Positions 41,209-52,012 of a stretch of DNA of 64,000 nucleotides are shown in pieces (position 1 is the first letter of the stretch; every line of letters begins with the position of its first letter). Origin of the DNA: Ryuthela nishihirai (taxonomy: Eukaryota; Arthropoda; Arachnida; Araneae; Heptathelidae); the NCBI GenBank assembly GCA_038380435.1, contig JAWZYU010000005.1:33006001-33070000 (forward strand). The letters are read 5' to 3'. Made by a program: the position numbers and the translations under genes. The notes below the pieces were generated by a model. That model was not told the DNA's origin, made no database searches, and worked only from the letters and a program-made list of their open reading frames with translations.

Positions 41209-41701
41209 GTCTAAGGGATTGTACCTGGGACCGACCCCTGGTCTAAGGGATTGTACCTGGGCCCGACCCCTGGTCTAAGGGATTGTACCGGGGCCCGACT
41301 TCCTGGTCTAAGGGATTGTACCTGGGCCCGACCCCCTGGTCTAAGGGATTGTACCTGGGCCCGACCCCTGGTCTAAGGGATTGTACCTGGGCCCGACCCC
41401 CTGGCCTAAGGGATTGTACTTGGGCCCGACCTCTGGTCTAAGGGATTGTACCTGGGCCCGACCCCTGGTCTAAGAGATTGTACCTGGGCCCGACCCCCTG
41501 GTCTAAGGGATTGTACCTGGGCCCGACCCCTGGTCTAAGGGATTGTACCTGGGCCCGACCCCCTGGCCTAAGGGATTGTACTTGGGCCCGACCTCTGGTC
41601 TAAGGGATTGTACCTGGGCCCGACCCCTGGTCTAAGAGATTGTACCTGGGCCCGACCCCCTGGTCTAAGGGATTGTACCTGGGCCCGACCCCTGGTCTAA
41701 A
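41209..41701 (+). repeat. 32/33-bp minisatellite, about 15 units, higher-order period 162 bp
   Basis: The unit begins GTCTAAGGGATTGTACCTGG. Length alternates 32 and 33 bp (CCCC/CCCCC). Variants GGCCTAAGG, TACTTGGG, GACCTCTGG and TAAGAG recur in the same order at 41401-41562 and 41563-41701, giving a five-unit higher-order repeat of 162 bp. The unit starts with the TSD of the adjacent hAT element and ends with that element's terminal CGACCCTG. Confidence 0.95.
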
Positions 41702-42009
41702 CTCATTGTTGCTAATGGAAATTTCATTGCTTTCAACATTCCACCACCAAAATTTTTATTATAAATATATCATTTGCAATGTTCTTTAGAAATTTTCAAA
41801 ATTTTCACCGCTAGAGGGCGCAATTATAGGAATATTTCTTCAATACCAGTCCAACACAAAAATATTTTTTTTATTTTTCTCTATAAACGAAAGAGTTCGA
41901 TATCTACAGACAGACAAACGATAAAGTGAAATTATTATCTCGTTTTTTCTTTGAAAACGAATTGAAAAAAAAAGAGTATAAAAGTTTTAAACAGCAATAC
42001 TAACCAATT

Positions 42010-42358
42010 GGGGCGGGGGTGGCTCAGTCGGTAGTGCGCCCGGCTCATATATTGCAGTTCCCAAGTTCGAGTCCCACCAAAGCTGAAATATATCTCTACA
42101 AAAACTTCTGCCCTGGGTCAGGAGTTTTGGGAAGGACGCCGTCTGTCTGGTGGGACGTAAAATCTTGGCCCCATGTACGAGAGAGACATACCCTGTGCAC
42201 GTTAAAGAACACACTGGATGGTCTTGACAGAAGCTGCCATCTGTCTCCTATCAGCTGTCCAGTGGATCCCCTTCCTCCAACATTTTTGGAGTCTTGTAAC
42301 TTGGACATTTAGCCCATTGTGTACAAAAAAATGCCGCTCAGAGCTAACCCAACTAAAC
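42010..42358 (+). mobile_element. SINE-B, diverged
   Basis: GGGGCGGGGGTGGCTCAGTC head, anticodon-like loop changed to CTCATATATT, B box GTTCGAGTCCC, shortened body, tail GCTCAGAGCTAACCCAAC. Confidence 0.88.
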
Positions 42359-42380
42359 GATTAACGGATATTGTCTAAAT

Positions 42381-42579
42381 CAATGGTTCTCAACCTTTTA
42401 TGCTTCACGTACCCCCTGGAAATGTGATGCAACTGGCGTACCCCTTATATAGACAGATAAAACTATAGTTATGTATAACAATGCCAACTTAGCGACTTTG
42501 TTACTAGATTTAGCGACTTTTGAGCTCTCACGGCGTACCCCAAAAAATTTCACCCCTTACCCCACGTTGAGAATCCCTG
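42381..42579. mobile_element. non-autonomous hAT element, 199 bp, 8-bp TSD
   Basis: Ends CAATGGTTCTCAACCTTTT and CCCACGTTGAGAATCCCTG, with CACGTACCCC and GGCGTACCCC subtermini. TSD GTCTAAAT at 42373-42380 and 42580-42587. The ends are related to those of the ZBED5-like hAT at 3233, which could have supplied transposase. Confidence 0.92.
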
Positions 42580-42587
42580 GTCTAAAT

Positions 42588-43233
42588 CTTGTGTTTCATT
42601 CCTACAGCCTCACTCTTCTTTTTTGCATCAGCGAAGATTTCAACAAAGATATTCTTCGTGAACCTTCAAGGCTGACATTTCAACCGGCGTCTGATGTCTC
42701 GGTAGCGTCGCCTTCACACATCTGCAGCCAAACTCTGAGAGCGAAGACGCGCCTTTCAATCGGCCAGTCGGCAAGTTGTCAACCGATATCTTTACATTGG
42801 TAATCGATTCTCTGACTCGATATGTACCTTGGAAATGGAACAGCACGCTGCTCTGTGAAAGGGTGCTTTGTGAGAATATCTCTGGTGCAACAAATAGGCT
42901 AAAAAAAGCAACTTGGACGAATGTCTCGTATGAAGAGAATTGCTTACAAAAATGTAACAGTAGTAAAAAAAAGAATTAACAACAGCAAAAGGATGAATTG
43001 AGCAGTCTTTTTTCGTCCTGCAATGGATAGGATTTTTTATTCAATACAGCTCTCGGTAAACTACATCTTTTGATTTTATGCTGTTATCCATTTCTTAAAA
43101 TTATATATTCATATTTCTTTCTAAGAAATATCCTATTCGATGTTTATTCCTTACTTACGAAGAGCATTCGCCTTTTTCCTAAGAAACGAATTCTCTCCTC
43201 TAACGTATTTTATTTTTAATTCGCTGCATGAGT
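42588..43233. other. unassigned sequence
   Basis: Opposed open frames at 42471-42803 (+) and 42640-42846 (-), partly inside the hAT element, show no domains. Confidence 0.5.
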
Positions 43234-43246
43234 ATCAATGCAATAG

Positions 43247-43634
43247 GGGGGGGGGGGGGGGCTCAGTCGGTAGCGCGCCAGGCTCGTAATCTGTAGTTCC
43301 CAGGTTCGAGTCCCAGCTGGGTCAGCTTTGAGATTTGTCTCCGCAAAATTCCCCGCCCTGCCTACGGTCAGTAGGGGACACCGATGGGCTTGGAAAGGCC
43401 GCCGTCCGTCGGATGGGACGTTAAGCCGTGGCCCGTATGCGGGAGAGACATACCCTGTGCACGTTAAAGAGCACGCTGGATGGCCTTGACGGGAGGCTAC
43501 CATCTGTCTCCCAACAGCTGTTCCAGTGGGTCCCCTCCCCCAACCTTCTCTGAGCCTTCGGGGTCCATAGACCTGGCCATTTAGCCCATGGTGTGCAAAA
43601 AAGTGCCGCTCAGAGGTAAAACAACCCAACCCAA
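43247..43634 (+). mobile_element. SINE-B, full length, 13-bp TSD, G-run 5' end
   Basis: ATCAATGCAATAG at 43234-43246 and 43635-43647. The 5' end is a homopolymer of G leading directly into GCTCAGTCGGTAGC, so the A box has lost its T. Confidence 0.95.
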
Positions 43635-43810
43635 ATCAATGCAATAGACAAAAGTACCTTCATCATGTTATGAAAATTTCATGGTTTTTGATACACATGT
43701 TTAGAAACGACGAGACTGAAGCTAAAGATGAGTTCGGGCATAATTTTTCGAGCCCACACGAGCCTGAAATATATTGAGTCGGTGTCTGCCCGAATTTATT
43801 GACTCCGAGT

Positions 43811-44193
43811 TGGGTTGATTTACCTCTAAACGACCCTTTTTTTGCACATAATGGGCTAAATGGCCAATCACAACGACCCCGAAGGCTCAGAGAAGGTTGG
43901 GGGAGGGGACCCACTGGAACAGCTGTTTGGAGACAGATGGTAGCCTCCCATCAAGGCCAAACAATGTGTTCTTTAACGTGCACATGGTATAGCTCTCCTG
44001 CACAAGGGGCTACAACTTTACGTCCCATCCGACGGACGTATGTCTTTCCTAGCCCATCGGTGTCCCCTACTGACCGTGAGCAGGGCGGGGAGTTTTGCGG
44101 AGGTAAATCTCAACGTTGACCCAGGTGGGATTCGAACCTGGGAATTGCAGATTACGAGCCTGGCGCGCTAACGACTGAGCCACTCCCGTCCCC
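43811..44193 (-). mobile_element. SINE-B, full length, 14-bp TSD with one mismatch
   Basis: TATTGACTCCGAGT at 43797-43810 and TATTGAGTCCGAGT at 44194-44207. About 10% diverged in the body, so older than its left neighbour. Confidence 0.92.
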
Positions 44194-44207
44194 TATTGAG
44201 TCCGAGT

Positions 44208-44571
44208 CTGCCCGAACCATTTTAACAATTGTTGAGACCGAACCCAATTTGGGTGGAAAATTACTCATTTAAATTATTAAAAAATATTCATTTATGAATA
44301 TAGAGAATATTTGAAAAAGTAATCGAAAGCCGCATGGTGCTTATTTTTAATCACTAAAGACTGATTAAAAAGTTTAAATGATAATCAAAAATGTTTTATA
44401 TTTTTACTTTTTTTTCTTCATAATTATAAAAAATATTTGAAATTTAAATTATGCTGAGCTCCAGCCATCCCAAAGTCATCTGTTCTATATTGCCCTATCC
44501 CATCTCTAATTCAAGCATCTTTTAGAGATCTTTATATTATATATATATATATAAAAAATAAAATAAATAAA
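44208..44571. other. AT-rich sequence with (TA)n
   Basis: A (TA)n tract at about 44536-44552 leads into the SINE-C tail. No gene. Confidence 0.5.
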
Positions 44572-44689
44572 TACCCCCTCAAGCAGCTGCTTGCCACAGA
44601 GGTCTGACAGAAGCCTGTCAGTTTATATGCCACAGTAGAAGATCTGAGAGGATGGCAGGACTTCAGCTGAAAAACGACACATACATAAA
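44572..44689 (-). mobile_element. SINE-C, head missing
   Basis: Tail to GACTTCAGCTGAAAAACGAC, then AT-rich DNA. The tRNA-like part is absent. Confidence 0.88.
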
Positions 44690-44731
44690 CAATTATATTA
44701 TCGAATATAATAAATAAATAAATAAAATAAA

Positions 44732-44894
44732 TACCCCCTCAAGCAGCTGCTTGCCACAGAGGTCTGACAGGAGCCTGTCAGTTTATATGCCACAGTAGAA
44801 GGTCTGAGAGGATGGCAGACCTCAGCAGAAAAACGACACAAACAGCCATGCCTTTCCCGGGGCTCGAACCCAGGTCCCGTAGATCAGTAGCCAA
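44732..44894 (-). mobile_element. SINE-C, most of head missing
   Basis: Tail through B box (GGTTCGAGCCC intact on minus) to GATCAGTAGCCAA. The A box is missing. Confidence 0.9.
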
Positions 44895-45178
44895 TTTCTT
44901 TAAAAATATATAATTTAAATAATGGATACCCGCTTAAAGTCAGAAGATGCATCACGTCAGAAACTTCTAAAGAGAAAAACAGTATTGCCTCGCTCTGAAA
45001 ACAAACTTTTCAAATACAAAAAAATTTTGTTTTCAAACGTAATATATAGATTTAAATATATATAAATATGAATCATTTTGTATGACGGATGCAAGTAAAA
45101 AAAAAATGCCCTTACCAAGAATGCATTTTACAAAAAAGAAACATTAAACAGCGAACATATTTTATTAATTACCATCTT
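44895..45178. other. AT-rich, unassigned
   Basis: Nothing recognised. Confidence 0.5.
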
Positions 45179-45189
45179 TTATGAAAGAT

Positions 45190-45386
45190 CATCATCACCA
45201 TCCTCCTCAAGCAGCCATGGGCTACGGAAGTCCAACCAGACCGTGCAATTACATCTCCAAGCATATCTGTCCTGAGCTACATCTGCTGCATCTGGCCACT
45301 GCACACTAATTCTAACAAGGTCCTGTTTGACATTGTCTGTCCACCGCATCCTAGGTCTCCCCCTCTTTCTGAAGCCTTTAGGCACA
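45190..45386 (-). mobile_element. 5'-truncated LINE copy with 11-bp TSD
   Basis: TTATGAAAGAT at 45179-45189 and 45387-45397 brackets 197 bp of the same LINE family as 30366-33968. On minus it starts inside the C-terminal coding part (CFRKRGRPRMRWTDNVKQD region), keeps QWPDAADVAQDRYAWR, and ends GGCTGCTTGAGGAGGATGG plus (TGA)n. It is younger than the full-length copy by its intact TSD. Confidence 0.93.
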
Positions 45387-45397
45387 TTATGAAAGAT

Positions 45398-45837
45398 ACG
45401 TTATTAAATTAAAGAACCATTTCATAAAATACATGAAAAAAAAATGCACATTTTTCGAATTGCATTTAATTATTTTAACGACGATATGAATTCTTCTTAG
45501 TTTTCGAAACGTTCATTTCAGCAAAGAATCTCTTGTTCCGTTCGCAGAAATTAATTGAATTGTTCCTTCTTTTTGAAATTTATTTGGTAACAGAAATATT
45601 TTCGGAACCGCTAATAAATGTGTGGGAATTGCGAAGATTGAACCCGATCCACACCGGTTTTGATCGATCCGAGCAAGTTCGCACATAGCCTATAATCTTC
45701 CCCTGGATGAAGGGGGATGTTCCAGCAAAGTTTGGTGCCTCTAGCTCATTAGGGATATACGTCAGCGGACAGACACATTACTCTTATCTATAAAGAAAAG
45801 AGCAATGTAATATTTCATTTATTTATATTTCCAAAGT
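45398..45837. other. unassigned sequence
   Basis: CCGATCCACACCGGTTTTGA to AGCAAAGTTTGGTGCC (45650-45740) resembles 26070-26166 (GTTCACGCCGGTTTTGGTCG ... GCAAAGTTTGGTGC), an unclassified dispersed repeat. Confidence 0.5.
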
Positions 45838-46025
45838 CCGAGTTGTTAGAATGCTTGGCTCCCGAATTGAAAGCTTCTGGGTTCGAGTAGCGGATAAGAC
45901 AGTTTTTTTTTCGTCTTCTATGTTACCTTTCTTATTTTTCCCTTTGTTATCTGTCCTTCCTTACAGGTTTTCTCTATGGCTTGTAACACTGACAGGCTCC
46001 TGTCAGATAGTTATTACAAGCAGCA
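45838..46025 (+). mobile_element. old SINE-C
   Basis: GTTAGAATGCTTGGCTCCCG head, B-box relic GGGTTCGAGTAGCGG, CTGACAGGCTCCTGTCAGAT, and a decayed end. Confidence 0.7.
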
Positions 46026-46109
46026 AAACCCTGTAATACCTATACCCAAGTATTTGCTTGATAAGATATATATATTTTTTTCATTTAGATCTCTCACCCC
46101 ATATTTACA

Positions 46110-46495
46110 GGGGCGGGGGTGGCTCAGTCGGTAGCACGCCAGGCTCGTAATCTGTAGTTCCCAGGTTCGAGTCCCAGCTGGGTCAGCGTTGAGATTTATC
46201 TCCGCAAAATTCCCTGCCCTGCCCACGGTCAGTACGGGACACCGATGGGTTGGAAAGGCCGCCGTCCGTCGGATGGGACGTTAAGCCGTACCCCGTGTGC
46301 GGGAGAGCCATACCCTGTGCACGTTAAAGAACACGCTGGATGGCCTTGACGGGAGGATACCATCTGTCTCCCAACAGCTGTTCCAGTGGGTCCCCTCCCC
46401 CAACCTTCTCTGAGCCTACGGGGTCCATGTGACCTGGCCATTTAGCCCATGGTGTGCAAAAAAGTTCCGCTCAGAGTTAAAACAACCCAACCCAA
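46110..46495 (+). mobile_element. SINE-B, full length, 13-bp TSD
   Basis: CCCCATATTTACA at 46097-46109 and 46496-46508. Complete promoter boxes. Confidence 0.95.
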
Positions 46496-46508
46496 CCCCA
46501 TATTTACA

Positions 46509-47422
46509 CTTATCTGACATAGCTGTAGATACATTTTTTATTGCAGAATAAAATACATGCCTGCAAAACATTTTATTGATAACATAAACGGCAAACTTTA
46601 TGATAGTAGTTTATAGATATACTTTTATTGATTGTTTTCATGACTTTTATCATTTAAGGTGAAAAAAATTATCACAATTTGAATTCGTCTTTTCAAATTC
46701 CATCGCTTTGTAAATTAACTTCAAAGGTTTAAGCTGAATGGCATTTTATAGATTTAATCTTTAACAGTTCAGTAAGTTGCCTCTTAAGTTTTTTTCCCTA
46801 AACTTCTGTGCCATGGGATGTGCTTTTCTTCTCAGTTTATTCGTTTTCAATCTCCCCGCTGCTGACGTGGCAAAGACACACAATGCAGTTGGGCTTTTCT
46901 GCGTCACCGGTGCAACATCAGGCGTGAAACCAATATCAAATATATATATTCAAGCTCACGTTCCCTGTTTTCAGAACGTTTTCGGCTCTCTCTTTTTCTC
47001 CTGAACATCTTCGCTTTCAGATTTGACTTGTTTTCTATTCGTGCACATACACGCTGAGAATAGAAACGGAACGCGAGAAAGAAAAGGAACAGGATCCAGG
47101 CGTGCACCAGATATTCGCTCAGAATTGACGATTGGGAATGCCAGGGAAGTGTTGCTCGCTTCTCGTTGCAGGGGGGCTCAGCAAAAGTAAACATGGAAGC
47201 ATTTCATTCAAAAAGTCAACAACAACCTTTGTTCTATCGATTAGATTTTATCCAAATTCCATTCAATTCTCTCGCTTTGTCTTTCTTTGCAGCTGCAGGT
47301 GATACTTTGCGAAGGCTGGATCGCTGATCTTCAGGATTGAAAATTTGAAATTCGCAAGTTTCATCCTCGAGCCTTCCAGTATTAAGACCTTCTGGCGAAA
47401 AGTTAATGCATGGTCTCGTGTA
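46509..47422. other. unassigned sequence
   Basis: Two open frames overlap on opposite strands (46777-47004 +, with a hydrophobic MGCAFLLSLFVFNLPA stretch; 46904-47194 -). Neither has a recognised domain, splice context or homologue that I can name. Confidence 0.4.
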
Positions 47423-47808
47423 TGGGTTGGATTGTTTTACCTCTGAGCGGCACTTTTTTGCAAACCATGGGCTAAATGGCCAGGTCACATGGACCCCGAA
47501 AACTCAGAGAAGGTGGGGGGAGGGGACCCACTGGAACAGCTGTTGCGAGACAGATGGTAGCCTCCCGTCAAGGCCATCCAGCGTGTTCTTTAACGTGCAC
47601 AGGGTATGGCTCTCCAGCACACGGGGCCACGGCTTAACGTCTCATCCGACGGACGGCGGCCTTTCCAAGCCCATCGGTGTCCCCTACTGACCGTGGGCAG
47701 GGCGGGGAATTTTGCGGAGATAAATCTCAACGCTGACCCAGCTGGGACTCGAACCTGGGAACTACAGATTACGAGCCTGGCGCGCTACCGACTGAGCCAC
47801 CCCCGCCC
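47423..47808 (-). mobile_element. SINE-B, full length
   Basis: Complete copy. Directly right of it (47815-47866) is a second, older head relic (CTCTAATCTGGAAACTGCAG). Confidence 0.92.
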
Positions 47809-47866
47809 AAACTCTAATCTGGAAACTGCAGATTATGAGCCTGGGCGCTACCTGCCGCGATATAAA

Positions 47867-48405
47867 TGATGCTGATAATCTGACAGTTTCTTCAAGGAGT
47901 GTAATTACCTTTGACGGAGGAGGAAAATTCGAGACACCCCTCCCCCAGAGAGCCTCTAATCAATGATATAACTAAGTCAATGCGGCGGCATTGGGGTCAT
48001 CGCCTGAAAGAGGGGCCTTGACCTCTTTAGGAAAAGCTTTTTTTTTTTCAAATTTCTATTTTAATCAATTCTTTAAAAAAAATACAATATATTAAAACTC
48101 TTTTCGTTAAGATGAAAATTTTCATGCAGCATTTGTTATTTTATCTTATACTAAAAAAACTTCCTTTATCGATATCTTTGCATTTAATTATACCTAAATA
48201 AATATTGCTTGCAATACCAGCTATGCAAACACATGGGACAATGGATTCTCTCTCACGCTCTATAGGCCTGTCTGCTATGGATAGTATAGCGACAAAATAT
48301 GTGTTAAGAGTAAGTTCAGTTTAATTTAGATTTATTGCATATTCAAAAATATTTTACCTACATTATTAAACACATATAAGAGAGCCATAACCTGTACACC
48401 TTAAG
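47867..48405. other. unassigned, AT-rich
   Basis: Nothing recognised. Confidence 0.5.
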
Positions 48406-48517
48406 GGGCGGGGGTGGCTCAGTCACGTACTGGTAGCGCGCCAGGCTCGTAATCTGTAGTTCCCAGGTTCGAGTCCCAGCTGGGTCAGCGCTCAGAGGTA
48501 AAACAACACAACCCAAC
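48406..48517 (+). mobile_element. mini SINE-B: head joined directly to tail
   Basis: GGGGCGGGGGTGGCTCAGTC, an insertion of ACGTACTG, the rest of the head with B box GGTTCGAGTCC to GGGTCAGCG, then immediately CTCAGAGGTAAAACAACACA and ACCCAACC. About 285 bp of body are deleted while the promoter boxes and the 3' end are kept. Confidence 0.93.
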
Positions 48518-48861
48518 CTGAATTTAAAAATATTAAAATTTCACTGCTAAACATCACATTGTACACACTACTTACTTTCGGCATTCGCGTTCAGTATATA
48601 TAGTAGTTTTGATATTTCCCCTTTTATAGGGGGGGAAGAAGGCATGGGGGTCCATTTTTTTTTTTATAGCCTATGACACTCCCCGCGTCACAACCTTTCA
48701 TTTGACACATAAATCATTAAATTTCCCCATCGCGTTCGAAAGTAATGGTGGAACAACGTTTTGTCAAACCCACAAACTGACACATTCAAAATTTCAGTAA
48801 ATTGCTTTAAACGTCTGAATTTAAAAATATTAAAATTTCACTGCTAAACATCACATTGTAC
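48518..48861 (+). repeat. 47-bp exact direct repeat, 297 bp apart
   Basis: CTGAATTTAAAAATATTAAA ... CACATTGTAC at 48518-48564 and 48815-48861 is identical. The left copy abuts the mini SINE-B tail. The sequence between contains a G-run and a T-run and no known element. A segmental duplication or a long TSD-like structure are both possible. Confidence 0.85.
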
Positions 48862-48930
48862 TACTTGGAGCACATGTTTTCTTTCCAATGGCCGAACAAC
48901 CAGCGCGATACACGACTGATCAAAGGTTGT

Positions 48931-49300
48931 GGGTTGTTTTACCTCTGAGCGGCACTTTTTTTCACACCATGGGCTAAATGACCAGGTCACAAAGAACCCC
49001 GAAGGATCAGAGAAGATTGGAGGAGGGGACCCACTGGAACAGCTGTTGGGAGACAGATGGTAGCCTCTCGTCAAGGCCATCCAGCGTGTTCTTTAACGTG
49101 CACAGGGTATATCTCTCCCGCACACGGGCCACGGCTTAACGTCTCATCCGACGGACGGCGGCCTTTCCAAGCCCATTGGTGTCCCCTACTGACCGTGGGC
49201 AAGGCGGGAATTTTGCGGAGATAAATCTCAACGCTGACCCAGCTGGGACTCGAACCTGGGAACTACAGATTGAGAGTTTGGCGCGCTACCGACTGAGCCA
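48931..49300 (-). mobile_element. SINE-B, nearly full length
   Basis: Tail GTTGTGGGTTGTTTTACCTC to a head ending CGACTGAGCCA, without the final CCCCCGCCCC. Confidence 0.9.
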
Positions 49301-49440
49301 AACTCTCACACACACTTTAGGTAGAGAGCACAATTTTGCAGAGAAATTTTCAAAATTTTACGTTCAATTCTTTTTATTGAGATTGGTGTCTGAAAATAGA
49401 AGATTTCCGATTTTTTTTTCCGACTTCAAAACTCTGAAAT

Positions 49441-49614
49441 GCCGAAAAAGAATAGAATCGCTAGGTTTAAAAAATGATCAGTTATGCTGAAAAAGAATCA
49501 CTAGATTTAAATAAAAAATGATCAGTTATGCTGAAAAAGAATCACTAGATTTAAATAAAAAATGATCAGTTATGCTGAAAAAGAATCACTAGATTTAAAT
49601 AAAAAATTATCAGT
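49441..49614 (+). repeat. 44-bp tandem repeat, 3 exact units plus diverged flanks
   Basis: Unit TGATCAGTTATGCTGAAAAA plus GAATCACTAGATTTAAATAAAAAA (split here) at 49475, 49519 and 49563, with a diverged unit before and a partial unit after. Confidence 0.92.
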
Positions 49615-50060
49615 GAACGAATACAGTTAGTCGGGTTTATTCCTTAAATAGTACATTGCCTTATTTGTACTTCTGCAGTGTTTTTTACGCCCCCTCTCCG
49701 ATTATTTTCGATTTTTCCCCCTTTTGCAGTTATTTTATATCTTCCCGTCTCGATATCCCCACGATTTAATCACGAGCAGGGATTCTTCTGCTTGCTGTTG
49801 GGTGACAAACTCTTTGGGCTGCATTGTTTGTAGCTGAAAGAAAACTTAAATCAGTTTTATGAAAACGAAAAGGTAATATTAACATACATGTTCCCTCGAT
49901 TTACACGGTACTCAGTTTAAACGATCAAAAAAACAACCGTTTTCAATATACACGATGATAGACTGGGTTTTACACGGTCAAGAAAATGCAGTTTCGGTTT
50001 CCAAGATTATAGATTCTGTTTAACAAGCTACGGATCGAGTTTTTTATTCATGAATTTATA
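49615..50060. other. unassigned sequence
   Basis: GATTTACACGGTA words recur at 49907-49990 and 51257-51271. No gene. Confidence 0.45.
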
Positions 50061-50335
50061 CACAGTCGTATCAGAATACTATGACCACCTACCATACGTA
50101 TACTATAAATAACCCCCTCAAGCAGCTGCTTGCCACAGAGATCTGACAGGAGCCTGTCAGTTTATATGCCACAGTAGGAGATCTGAGAGGATGGCAGGAC
50201 CTCAGCAGAAAAACGACACACACATCCATGCCTAATTCCGGGGCTCGAACCCAGGTCCCTTAGATCAGTAGCCAAGCGTGCTAACCACTCGGCCACGGGA
50301 ATACTATGGTAGGTAGTTATTCTGATATGATTGTG
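50061..50335. mobile_element. MITE-D interrupted by SINE-C
   Basis: Arms CAGTCGTATCAGAATACTAT and GTTATTCTGATATGATTGTG with ACCACCTACCAT / ATGGTAGGT inside. SINE-C occupies the centre, as at 9101-9385. Confidence 0.82.
50111..50300 (-). mobile_element. SINE-C, full length, inside MITE-D
   Basis: Intact A and B boxes on minus. ATACTAT occurs on both sides (50099-50105 and 50301-50307) as a possible short TSD. Confidence 0.9.
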
Positions 50336-50351
50336 TATATATTACGAAGTA

Positions 50352-50669
50352 TTCAGCGTTGAGATTTATCTCCGCAAAAATTCCCCGCCCTGCCCACGGT
50401 CAGTAGGGGACACCGATGGACTTCGAAAGGCCGCAGTCCATCGGATGGGACGTTAAGCCGTGGCCCCGTGTGCGGGAGAGCCATACCCTGTGCACGTTAA
50501 AGAACACGCTAGATGGCCTTGACGGGAGGCTACCATCTGTCTCCCAACAGCTGTTCCAGTGGGTCCCCTCCCCCAACCTTCTCTGAGCCTTCGGGGTCCA
50601 TGTGACCTGGCCATTTAGCCCATTGTGTGCAAAAAAGTGCCGCTCAGAGGTAAAACAACCCAATCCTGA
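50352..50669 (+). mobile_element. SINE-B, 5' truncated just after the head
   Basis: It starts CAGCGTTGAGATTTATCTCC and ends AACAACCCAATCC. Promoter boxes are absent. Confidence 0.92.
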
Positions 50670-50816
50670 TTTGTAAGTATACTGCTTCATAAAATATCAT
50701 ATAACATTAGTTTTAAAAAATAAAGAACTAAGTATTGATGCAAACGCTTAATTTCTGATTTACATATTCAGTTCATAAATACCCTTTCAAATTTCGTCTT
50801 CAAATTGAATAGTGTA

Positions 50817-51019
50817 CAGTCGCTCAAAAAAATATCCGAACACTATGGTTGATTACAGAATTCAGAAAAAAAAACTGGCAACGATTATTTTAGAAATTAG
50901 TGATCTGGCAACGTGACACGGAGGTTGCCAGATCCCTAATTTCTAAAAAAAATGTTGCCAGATATTTTTTCTGAATTCAGTAATCAACCATAGTGTTTGG
51001 ATATTTTTTTGAGCGACTG
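50817..51019. mobile_element. MITE-A, complete
   Basis: CAGTCGCTCAAAAAAATATC to GAGCGACTG, with TA at 50815-50816 and 51020-51021. Centre CAACGTGACACGGAGGTTG. Confidence 0.9.
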
Positions 51020-51021
51020 TA

Positions 51022-51478
51022 CGTCTACGTTATTGATGAGCATTTCTCGTGGTCAAAAGAAAAATATAAGCTGAATTATGCGATCCTAAATTAGTGCAAA
51101 AAATACAAAATAATGTAACATTTAATGCTTATTATTCCTGCTAAATTGATATTTCATATAAATATGCATAAATGAATCTTTCAGTATACCTTTTATTCAT
51201 AAAATGGATTTTTTTTTCGGACCTAAATCTCTTTTTTCCCATAAGTTGTTTGTTTTCGATTTACACGGTAATTTCTCGTAAGCTATCTACCATGTAAATC
51301 GAGGAATGGATGTATAAAAAAACATACCAGAAGTTTTCATAAACTGGAAAATGTGTTGCGTCAAATGATTCAGGTATGACCGGTCAGCTGGGATATTACT
51401 CGATGTTTCGGAGGCCCAATTCGCACCTAAACTTGGCTGTCTTGACTGTGTACTTTATGTAGATATCAGTTTATTGTA
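51022..51478. other. unassigned sequence
   Basis: Nothing recognised beyond GATTTACACGGTAA at 51259. Confidence 0.5.
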
Positions 51479-52010
51479 CAGTCGCTCAAAAAAGTATCCG
51501 AACACTACGGTTGATTACAAAATTCAGAAAAAATATCTGGCAGAGATTTTTTTTAGAAATTAGTGATCTGGCAACCTTCTGTAATCACGTGACACGAAGG
51601 TTGCCAGATCACTAATTTCTAAAAAAAATCGTTGCCAGATATTTTTTCTGAATTTTGTAATCAACCTTAGTGTTCGGATACTTTTTTGAGCGACTGTAGG
51701 TGGTCATATTATTTTGATACTAGATCGTGTGGGCTCACTCACGGAAATATTGAGCGTGTGCAGTTACCGTTCACAGCAAACTGGAGCGTGTGCAGTAACT
51801 GCACACGCTCCAGTTTGCTGGAGTACTGGAGGTCTGTATGGTAACTGGAGCGTGTACAGTTGCTGTACACGCTCCAGATATTTTTCCTGAATTCTGTAAT
51901 CACGTGACACGAAGGTTGCCAGATCACTAATTTCTAAAAAAATCGGTGCCAGATATTTTTTCTGGATTCTGTAATCAACCATAGTGTTCGGATACTTTTT
52001 TGAGCGACTG
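51479..52010. mobile_element. composite MITE, second copy
   Basis: It has the same order as 20009-20478: complete MITE-A (51479-51696), TA, MITE-D arm, CTCACTCACGGAAATATTGA, hairpins, then a MITE-A right half ending GAGCGACTG (52010) and TA. GGAGTACTGGAGGTCTGTAT replaces part of hairpin 1's right arm. Hairpin 2 is intact. Confidence 0.88.
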
Positions 52011-52012
52011 TA

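Larger units (their letters stand above)
40480..41830 (+). repeat. three diverged tandem modules of about 270 bp, third split
   Basis: Recurring words in the same order: CCAAATTT/CCAAAATTT near 40600, 40863 and 41748; TTGCAAcATTCGTTAAAA-like at 40629, 40897 and 41774; GGGCGCAATTATAG at 40946 and 41816; and ATCCAAC at 40740, 41007 and 41848. The modules are old. The third is separated from the second by a hAT MITE (41065-41208) and a 32/33-bp array (41209-41701). No coding capacity. Confidence 0.65.

Noticed and set aside
41209..41701. CRISPR-like array of 32-bp units
   Set aside because: It is head-to-tail satellite DNA with no unique spacers.
46777..47004. A secreted protein starting with a hydrophobic segment
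   Set aside because: The surrounding DNA is AT-rich with no promoter-like or splice features and an equally long ORF lies on the other strand.
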